Source: an uncultured Actinomyces sp. (lineage in GTDB: Bacteria; Actinomycetota; Actinomycetes; Actinomycetales; Actinomycetaceae). Taken from it: a stretch of 11,356 bases of DNA. Under the pieces are notes generated by a model that did not search any database, was not told the DNA's origin, and saw nothing but the letters and a program-made list of their open reading frames with translations. Position 1 is the first letter of the stretch. Each line of letters begins with the position of its first letter. The translations under genes were made by a program, and so were the position numbers. This document shows, piece by piece, positions 6,742 to 11,356 of the stretch. The stretch covers positions 1 through 11,356 of the forward strand of contig CAJZFF010000023.1 in the NCBI GenBank assembly GCA_915069725.1, written 5' to 3'.

Positions 6742-7734
6742 AGCGACGCCGCGACGCGCGCAGACGAGCTCCCATGCCTGCCGGGTAAGCCGGGAGCGCT
6801 CGGAGTCAGTGCACTGCCCGGCCTCGGTGAGGGCGACGTCGATCCAGTGCAGCCGTGGGTCACGCCGGAACCACTTGATCTGGCGGGAGGCGAGCTGGCG
6901 GGTGGCCAGAGCGGTGGAGTCGACCGCCTCGGTCACGCTCATGGTCCCGTCGATGACCGCGAGCGCCTGGGCGTAGCCGATGGCGCGCGGGGCGGTCTCC
7001 CCCTCCCGGATGCCCTGGTCGATGAGGGTCTCCACCTCCTCGACCAGTCCGTGCTCGAACATGGCGCGGGCCCGCTCGTTGATGCGCAGGTCCAGGAGCC
7101 GACGCTCGCAGCGCAGGGCGATGTGGACGGTGGGGGCGATGTCCTCGTAGCGGGGCAAGGAGGCGGAGAAGGGACGACCTGTGATCTCGATGACCTCCAG
7201 GGCTCGCACGATCCTGCGGGTGTTGGAGGTCTCGACGCGCTCGGCGGCGGCCGGGTCGAGGCGGGCCAGCTCGGCGTGGAGGGCGGCGGTTCCCTCCTGC
7301 TCGGCGCGCTCGCTCAGGCGGGTGCGCACGGCCGGGTCGGTGCCGGGGAAGTCGAGGTCGTCGGTCAGGGCCCGCACGTACAGGCCGGAGCCTCCGGCGA
7401 TGATCGGCAGGTGGCCCCGTGACTCGACGGCGTCGATGTCTCCGCGGGCGCTGCGCTGGAAGGCCGCGACGGACGCCCGGTCCCTGACGGTGAGGACGTC
7501 GATCTGGTGGTGGGGGACGCGGGCCCGCTCGGCGGGGCTGGGCTTGGCGGTGCCGATGTCCATGCCGCGGTAGAGCAGGGAGGCGTCGGCGTTGATGATC
7601 TCGGCGCGGGTTTCCGGCTCGTCGGTCTGTATCATCTCGGCGAGGTCGAGGGCCAGGGCCGACTTACCGGTGGCGGTGGGCCCTACGACGGCGAGTCTGG
7701 GCAGACGGGGGGCGCGCGGAGACCCTGGGCTCAT
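6739..7734 (-). CDS. miaA: tRNA dimethylallyltransferase
   Basis: MiaA transfers a dimethylallyl group to adenosine 37 of tRNAs reading UNN codons, the step before MiaB. The 331-residue product has the P-loop GPTATGKS (18-25), followed by INADASLLYRGMDIGTAKP, the substrate-binding segment in its actinobacterial DA form, HHQIDVL, GGSGLYVRAL and the C-terminal RQLASRQIKWFRRDPR, which contacts the tRNA and pyrophosphate. Length and motifs are normal and complete. ATG at 7734 is only five bases past the stop of ybjN-2, and the stop is 10 bases before dapF, so it is in the middle of a tight operon. Confidence 0.96.
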   Translation of the reverse strand: MSPGSPRAPRLPRLAVVGPTATGKSALALDLAEMIQTDEPETRAEIINADASLLYRGMDIGTAKPSPAERARVPHHQIDVLTVRDRASVAAFQRSARGDIDAVESRGHLPIIAGGSGLYVRALTDDLDFPGTDPAVRTRLSERAEQEGTAALHAELARLDPAAAERVETSNTRRIVRALEVIEITGRPFSASLPRYEDIAPTVHIALRCERRLLDLRINERARAMFEHGLVEEVETLIDQGIREGETAPRAIGYAQALAVIDGTMSVTEAVDSTALATRQLASRQIKWFRRDPRLHWIDVALTEAGQCTDSERSRLTRQAWELVCARRGVA

Positions 7735-7739
7735 GGGGC

Positions 7740-8528
7740 TCAGATCTCCGGCAGGAGGGGGCCCACGAGGCTGAGCGCCTGGGTGCAGGCGGACAACGCC
7801 GTGTCCAGGTGGAGGCGCAGCTGGGCGTCGGTGGCCCCGGCGGACAGGTCGGTGAGGTAGGTGGCGCGTACCAGCGGACCGATGGGGGTGTCGACGACGC
7901 CGACGGTGGGGAAGAACTTGTCCCGGTTCCAGTCATTGACGCTGGCGGCGATCTCGTCGCGCTGGGAGGCGGGAGCGGCCTGATCCCAGTCCCCGGAGAC
8001 CAGGAGCCAGCCGTCGTGCCCCTCAGGAATCTCGATGACGAAGGGGAAGGAGTCCCAGGTGCCCAGGAGGCAGGGGTGCTCGCGGTCCTCGGTCAGCTGG
8101 ACGTTGTACTCCATGGGGCCGGTGAGCATGGACTCGATCCGGGCCAGGGTCAGTGCCTGGGGCTCCTCGTCGGCCGACTCCAGGCCCGAGGAGCGGTCGG
8201 CGCCCGGTCCTTCCGCTGCAGGTTCCTCCTCCGACCGGCCTGATGTGCTCGACCAGCTGCGTGAGGCGTCCAGGGTCTGTGCCGAGGCGGTTGTCCTGGC
8301 CGGCTCCGATGGACCGCTGGAGTCGGCCGGAGTGGTTGAGTCGGCTGATTCCCCTGGGGCTGAGGGTTCCACGTGACCTGTGACGTACGGCGAGATGGTC
8401 GGGGGCTCGTCGGGTCGGCTCTGGGGGTCGACCGGCCCGCTGCTGCGCCGGCGGTCCAGCGCCCGCACATCCCACTCCTTGCCCAGGAGGCGTGCGATGA
8501 AGTCGGTGAGGCGTTGCAGTCTGGGCAT
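7740..8528 (-). CDS. YbjN-domain protein 2 with long disordered linker
   Basis: From ATG 8528 the product is 262 residues. A short helical N-terminus (MPRLQRLTDFIARLLGKEWD) is followed by a Ser/Pro/Glu/Thr-rich, acidic and probably disordered segment (about 30-125), and then a folded domain (about 126-262) with features of the YbjN/sensory-transduction-regulator family: LARIESMLTG, FPFVIEIPEG, WLLVSGDWDQ, VNDWNRDKFFPTVGV. The family is structurally like type III secretion chaperones and has no assigned reaction. The open frame extends upstream to 8924, but this is an Arg/His-rich shadow of ybjN-1. The start overlaps the upstream stop as TGATG, so translation is almost certainly coupled. It is a diverged partner of ybjN-1. 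Confidence 0.8.
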   Translation of the reverse strand: MPRLQRLTDFIARLLGKEWDVRALDRRRSSGPVDPQSRPDEPPTISPYVTGHVEPSAPGESADSTTPADSSGPSEPARTTASAQTLDASRSWSSTSGRSEEEPAAEGPGADRSSGLESADEEPQALTLARIESMLTGPMEYNVQLTEDREHPCLLGTWDSFPFVIEIPEGHDGWLLVSGDWDQAAPASQRDEIAASVNDWNRDKFFPTVGVVDTPIGPLVRATYLTDLSAGATDAQLRLHLDTALSACTQALSLVGPLLPEI

Positions 8529-8998
8529 CACGGCTCCAGGCTTCCGCGCAGCTCGTCGGGGAACTGCTCCTCGGCCTCGTGCATGAGGGCGACGATGAGC
8601 CGGCAGCCACCGAAGACGAAGTCCTCGAGCTGTCGGTCCGTCATTCCCGCCTCGAGGGGGTAGGTGTACTCGCCGTGAAGACGCACGACTCCGCCGTCGG
8701 CGACGGTGAGGTAGGCCTTGGGGCCGATGCGGGTGGTGTTCCAGTCCTCGACCAGGGCGCGCAGCTGGGTCAGGTGCTCGGTGTCGGCGATGCGGTGCCA
8801 GATCCCGCGCATCTGGACGGCCCTGGTGTCCTGAAAGATGGCGTGGACGGTGACGTAGCGCCAGGGGATGCCGATGTCGCCCTCGTCGTCGATGAAGTAG
8901 CGCAGTCCCAGTCGTTTGACGCACTCGTGGATACGGTCGACGTCCACGGGCCTGGGGACCGTGGCGGCGGCAGCAGAGCTGGCGTCGAAGCTGGGCAT
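8528..8998 (-). CDS. YbjN-domain protein 1
   Basis: A 156-residue soluble protein with a nearly full-length YbjN domain (about 18-150): YFIDDEGDIGIPW (34-46), RGIWHRI, LVEDWNTTRIGPKAYL and a C-terminal TDRQLEDFVFGG helix. Actinobacteria often encode such proteins, commonly as two adjacent genes near miaB/miaA; the molecular role is not established. The ATG at 8998 has GGGAGG only one base upstream, too close for normal initiation, while TAGGCT lies seven bases upstream, suggesting leaderless translation. Its stop overlaps the ybjN-2 start, so this is probably the first gene of the ybjN-1/ybjN-2/miaA/dapF operon. Confidence 0.82.
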   Translation of the reverse strand: MPSFDASSAAAATVPRPVDVDRIHECVKRLGLRYFIDDEGDIGIPWRYVTVHAIFQDTRAVQMRGIWHRIADTEHLTQLRALVEDWNTTRIGPKAYLTVADGGVVRLHGEYTYPLEAGMTDRQLEDFVFGGCRLIVALMHEAEEQFPDELRGSLEP

Positions 8999-9005
8999 GC
9001 CTCCC

Positions 9006-9011
9006 AGCCTA
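9006..9011 (-). promoter_or_regulatory. Candidate -10 box for leaderless ybjN-1 mRNA
   Basis: Minus-strand TAGGCT, then seven bases (GGGAGGC), then the ATG. It matches the dapF arrangement in hexamer and spacing. No consensus -35 box lies 16-18 bp upstream; that stretch is GC-rich. Confidence 0.45.
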
Positions 9012-9072
9012 GCGGGGCCTGCGGGGTGCTCCCCAGCGCAGCCCGGCCCGCTCCACCGTCAGCGCAAAACAG

Positions 9073-9101
9073 ACGGGATTCTCAGACGGCCCCCGTCCCG
9101 T
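9073..9101. terminator. Hairpin with T-runs on both sides, end of gap transcript
   Basis: ACGGGA (9073-9078) pairs with TCCCGT (9096-9101). A TTTTT run follows on the plus strand (9101-9105), and on the minus strand the stem is followed by CTGTTTT. An alternative inner stem GACGG/CCGTC (9085-9089 / 9093-9097) also exists. It lies about 100 bases past the gap stop and is a plausible intrinsic terminator. Confidence 0.5.
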
Positions 9102-9131
9102 TTTTCCCATCGCTCGCCGTCGGACGCGGAG

Positions 9132-9172
9132 GGTGCGGGCTGTACGACCGGAATCGGCACTGAGCCCGCACC
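9132..9172 (-). terminator. 10-bp inverted repeat just after gap
   Basis: GGTGCGGGCT (9132-9141) is perfectly complementary to AGCCCGCACC (9163-9172), with a 21-nt loop that holds a small CCG-GAAT-CGG hairpin. It begins 26 bases after the gap stop codon, with no U-run. It may act with the next hairpin to end transcription or to stabilise the gap mRNA 3' end. Confidence 0.5.
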
Positions 9173-9198
9173 GCACCGCATCCAAGGCGCAGCACGAG

Positions 9199-10203
9199 TC
9201 AGAGCTGTTCACCGATCCTCTGGGAGAACTCCACGAGGCGGTTGGAGAAGCCCCACTCGTTGTCGTACCACCCAAAGACCTTTACCTGACCGTCGATCAC
9301 CTCGGTAAGAGGCGCATCGAAGATCGAGGAGTGCGGGTTGCCAACGATGTCGTGGGAGACGATCGGCGCCTGGGAGTACTGCAGGTATCCGGCCAGCGGC
9401 CCGTGATCGGCAGCCTCACGGAAGGCCGCATTGACGTCCTCGACCGTTGCCGGACGGGAGGTGACCACGGTGAGGTCGGTGATCGAGCCGACCGGGACCG
9501 GAACCCTCAGGGAAGCACCGGTCAGACGCCCGTCGAGCTCGGGGATGACCAGACCGATAGCCCGAGCGGCCCCTGAGGAGGTGGGAACGATGGAGGCGGC
9601 GGCAGCGCGCGCCCGACGCAGGTCCTTGTGAGGCGCGTCGTGAAGCCGCTGGTCCCCGGTGTAGGCGTGGATCGTCGTCATGAGACCGCTCTCGATCCCG
9701 AAGGCGTCGTGGAGGACCCTGGCGAGCGGAGCCAGGGAGTTGGTGGTGCACGATCCGTTGGAGAACACGTCGGCGGCGGAGACATCCAGCTGGCCGTCGT
9801 TGACCCCCAGGACGAAGGTGGGGACGTCGCCCTTGGCGGGTGCGGAGACGATGACCTTCTTGGCGCCTCCCTTGAGGTGCTGGGCGGCCTTATCCCGGTC
9901 AACGAAGAACCCGGTGGACTCGATGACGACGTCGACCCCGACCTCACCCCAGGGGATCTTGGCCGGGTCCGGCTCGGAGAAGACCTTGATGGTCCGCCCT
10001 GCGACTTCAAGGTCCTCGCCGTCGGTGGCAACGCCGTCGAGGTGCCCGGCCACTGAGTCCCACTCCAAGAGCGTGGCCAGCGTGCCTGCGTCGGTCAGGT
10101 CGTTGACGGCAACGACCTCGACGTCCGCTGCGCCGGCCAGCACGGCACGCAGGTATGTGCGTCCGATACGTCCGAAGCCGTTGATACCGATACGAATAGT
10201 CAT
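9199..10203 (-). CDS. gap: Glyceraldehyde-3-phosphate dehydrogenase (type I), single-cysteine form
   Basis: The 334-residue product oxidises glyceraldehyde 3-phosphate to 1,3-bisphosphoglycerate in glycolysis. It has the Rossmann motif GINGFGRIGR (6-15), Asp35 in AVNDLTD (the position favouring NAD), catalytic C152 in SNGSCTTNS, H179 in TTIHAYTGDQ, DAPHKDLRRARAA and the C-terminal WYDNEWGFSNR. The second active-site cysteine of the usual SCTTNC is Ser156, and C152 is the only cysteine in the protein. I chose ATG 10203 over an upstream in-frame start at 10242 because AAGGAG sits seven bases before it and homology begins there. It lies 58 bases after tetR on the same strand, without pgk or tpi beside it; it may be a second gap paralogue or simply unlinked. 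Confidence 0.96.
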   Translation of the reverse strand: MTIRIGINGFGRIGRTYLRAVLAGAADVEVVAVNDLTDAGTLATLLEWDSVAGHLDGVATDGEDLEVAGRTIKVFSEPDPAKIPWGEVGVDVVIESTGFFVDRDKAAQHLKGGAKKVIVSAPAKGDVPTFVLGVNDGQLDVSAADVFSNGSCTTNSLAPLARVLHDAFGIESGLMTTIHAYTGDQRLHDAPHKDLRRARAAAASIVPTSSGAARAIGLVIPELDGRLTGASLRVPVPVGSITDLTVVTSRPATVEDVNAAFREAADHGPLAGYLQYSQAPIVSHDIVGNPHSSIFDAPLTEVIDGQVKVFGWYDNEWGFSNRLVEFSQRIGEQL

Positions 10204-10261
10204 GATCCTTCTCCTTCGGTGAATGGTGGCGCCGGCGGACACCGACTCCGACTTGTCAGGA

Positions 10262-10882
10262 TCAGGAGGAGGCGGACCCGTCGCCGCCAGGGGCCGCGCC
10301 GGTGGTCCCGGCCGCTACGCGGAGCAGCTCGAGGGCACCTTGACAGGCCGCGTCATACGGGGCCCTGTCCTGCTCGGCCATGGCCAGGACATAACCGCCC
10401 TGAACGACGGCGACCATCGTGCGAGCCAGGTGGTCCGGCTCAAGGTCTGCCGGCAGACGCCCCTGCGACCTGGCCATGCCAATGACAGCGGCCAGCATCT
10501 CGCGAAGCCGGGCGAAGGCCTCGGCGACCGGCTCACGAAGACCGTCGTCGGCCACCACCGCCTTGTCCTGGGCCATCCGACCGACTCGGCAGCCTTTGAG
10601 CGGATCACGCGGGAGGGTGAGGTAGGCAGTGAGGATCTCGAGCGGGTCCTCAAGGTCCTTGAGCGCGGCCTTCCAGGAATCCAGCTGGATCTGGCAGTTG
10701 TGATTCAGAGCTGCCAGCCCGAGATCCCGCTTGGTCGGGAAGTAGTGATACATGCTCCCCTGACCGACGCCGGAGAGCTCGCGAACCGCTCGCGGGCTCG
10801 TGGCGCTGTAACCACGCTCCCACATCAGCTCTGCCATCGCCTCAACCAGCTTCTCTCTCGAGTCCACGCCAGAACTGTACAT
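10262..10882 (-). CDS. TetR-family transcriptional regulator
   Basis: A 206-residue protein with an N-terminal TetR DNA-binding domain (about 9-55: REKLVEAMAELMWERGY, then the helix-turn-helix ending QGSMYHYFPTKRDL). The ligand-binding part contains LKGCRVGRMAQD (95-106), whose Cys98 sits where NemR-like regulators carry their reactive cysteine; C63 and C180 are the only others. The C-terminus is a short Gly/Ser tail. ATG 10882 is the first possible start, since a TGA lies two codons upstream. GAGGT touches the ATG and cannot serve as a ribosome site; GTG at 10867 is the alternative start. A 19-bp sequence spanning the ATG recurs 80 bp upstream beside a palindrome, suggesting autoregulation. 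It is on the same strand as gap, which may be its target. Confidence 0.9.
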   Translation of the reverse strand: MYSSGVDSREKLVEAMAELMWERGYSATSPRAVRELSGVGQGSMYHYFPTKRDLGLAALNHNCQIQLDSWKAALKDLEDPLEILTAYLTLPRDPLKGCRVGRMAQDKAVVADDGLREPVAEAFARLREMLAAVIGMARSQGRLPADLEPDHLARTMVAVVQGGYVLAMAEQDRAPYDAACQGALELLRVAAGTTGAAPGGDGSASS

Positions 10883-10887
10883 ACCTC
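10869..10887. repeat. 19-bp direct repeat, copy A (spans the tetR start)
   Basis: ccagaactgtacatacctc is identical to copy B at 10949-10967 and differs on both flanks. On the minus strand it covers GAGGT, the ATG and the first codons of tetR (MYSSG). Confidence 0.9.
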
Positions 10888-10948
10888 ACCATGACATACC
10901 CCCGGGAGGCACGGCGGCCACCCAGTCTGCTCCCTCCTGAAACTGACA

Positions 10949-10967
10949 CCAGAACTGTACATACCTC
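10949..10967. repeat. 19-bp direct repeat, copy B (80 bp upstream of tetR start)
   Basis: Exact copy of 10869-10887, offset by 80 bp. Read on the minus strand it too would encode MYSSG, but in a frame that does not continue into tetR. Its right part forms half of the neighbouring palindrome. Confidence 0.9.
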
Positions 10968-10976
10968 TAGGTACAG
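10955..10976. promoter_or_regulatory. Palindromic candidate TetR operator
   Basis: The 22-bp site CTGTAC-ATACCTCTAG-GTACAG has matching outer arms (10955-10960 and 10971-10976), with a nested TACCT-CT-AGGTA (10962-10966 and 10969-10973). Size and symmetry suit a TetR dimer. It lies 73-94 bp upstream of the tetR start, where its promoter should be; the 19-bp repeat supplies a half site at the start codon. Binding is inferred. Confidence 0.5.
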
Positions 10977-10995
10977 AACACAAGGGCACTCATTC

Positions 10996-11024
10996 ACTGA
11001 AGAGAGCCTCACGTGGGATTCAGT
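10996..11024 (-). terminator. Weak hairpin at the miaB stop
   Basis: ACTGAA (10996-11001) pairs with TTCAGT (11019-11024) around a 17-nt loop that contains CACGTG. The right arm overlaps the last base of the miaB stop codon and there is no U-run, so miaB may read through toward tetR. Confidence 0.25.
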
Positions 11025-11356
11025 CAGATGGGTGCGCCCACGCGCAGGGTGGGCAGACCCAGGCTCACCGGGGAGGTGTCGGGCTCAGGAGTGGCGCAGG
11101 CCTCGGCCTGGCGGCGCTCCCAGGCGTCCCCGGCGCGGGTGCGTCGCACCTGGAACAGGGCGGGGCCGTCGTCGAACCAGAGGCGGTCACCGGGCTTGAG
11201 GGCCTCGTTGGCGGCCGCGGCGAGCGGGTCCAGCTCGCGTCCGCAGCGGGCGGAGTCGGCGATGAGATTGTGGGGGGCGCCATGGGTGACGCGCACGGTG
11301 ACCATGTCGCCGGGGCGCGGGGCCCCTCCGGCGTAGTCGCCCTCGGCCAGGCCCTC
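11024..11356 (-). CDS. miaB: tRNA-2-methylthio-N6-dimethylallyladenosine synthase MiaB, C-terminal part
   Basis: The last 110 residues of a minus-strand gene whose start is beyond the right edge. The segment GDYAGGAPRPGDMVTVRVTH and then APHNLIAD is the closing strand pattern of the C-terminal TRAM domain of MiaB, the radical-SAM methylthiotransferase that turns i6A37 into ms2i6A37. After it comes a tail of about 65 residues, including a predicted helical, charged stretch (RRTRAGDAWERRQAEACA), as in many actinobacterial MiaB proteins. The radical-SAM cysteines are outside the window. The identity is supported by miaA downstream in the same orientation; another TRAM-bearing methylthiotransferase is the only real alternative. 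TGA at 11024-11026. Confidence 0.85.
   Translation of the reverse strand, partial: EGLAEGDYAGGAPRPGDMVTVRVTHGAPHNLIADSARCGRELDPLAAAANEALKPGDRLWFDDGPALFQVRRTRAGDAWERRQAEACATPEPDTSPVSLGLPTLRVGAPI

Noticed and set aside
10204..10261. Own promoter for gap in the 58-bp tetR-gap space
   Set aside because: CTGACA resembles a -35 box, but no TANNNT lies 16-18 bp after it; only a tandem CCGACT pair (10242-10253) is seen.
10830..10962. Alternative tetR-related ORF starting at the ATG in repeat copy B (10962)
   Set aside because: It is two bases out of frame with tetR and ends in a stop after a few dozen codons of unlikely composition.
1..11356. CRISPR array, tRNA/rRNA genes, transposase or phage genes
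   Set aside because: No regularly spaced repeats, no recognisable RNA gene sequence and no such proteins in any frame.

Overview
This is a GC-rich window read mainly on the minus strand. The gene content and order (miaB, two YbjN-domain genes, miaA, dapF, a YbxB/RsmC-like methyltransferase, start of hflX) match the conserved tRNA-modification/lysine block of high-GC Gram-positive bacteria. An actinobacterium of the Actinomyces type is the most likely source; the genus is inferred, not read from a marker gene.

Layout from right to left, the direction of most transcription. The 3' end of miaB (TRAM domain) enters at the right edge. Then come a TetR-family regulator with a repeat/palindrome region in front of it, a single-cysteine GAPDH (gap), two hairpins that probably end the gap transcript, and a tight run ybjN-1, ybjN-2, miaA, dapF in which junctions overlap or are at most 10 nt. 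A branched-chain amino-acid carrier (BrnQ) and a DHA2-type 14-TM exporter follow as a probable two-gene operon. A convergent hairpin separates them from a plus-strand methyltransferase, which is preceded by a possible 19-codon leader ORF. Facing away from it is an AT-richer gene for a divergent CPBP-family membrane protein. Beyond that lies what looks like the eroded remnant of an MFS transporter, and finally the first 88 codons of a gene read as hflX, running off the left edge.

The core genes deal with tRNA modification (MiaA makes i6A37, MiaB converts it to ms2i6A), diaminopimelate/lysine supply (DapF), rRNA methylation and ribosome rescue (HflX). Inserted among them are accessory items: brnQ plus exporter, CPBP plus MFS remnant, and tetR plus gap. 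No rRNA, tRNA, CRISPR array, transposase or phage gene was seen.

I do not see a clear new multi-gene system. The best leads are the repeat/palindrome architecture at tetR with its NemR-like cysteine beside a one-cysteine GAPDH, the coupled leader ORF in front of the methyltransferase, the identical TAGGCT-N7-ATG arrangement at two starts (suggesting leaderless mRNAs), and the foreign-looking CPBP/MFS-remnant segment.
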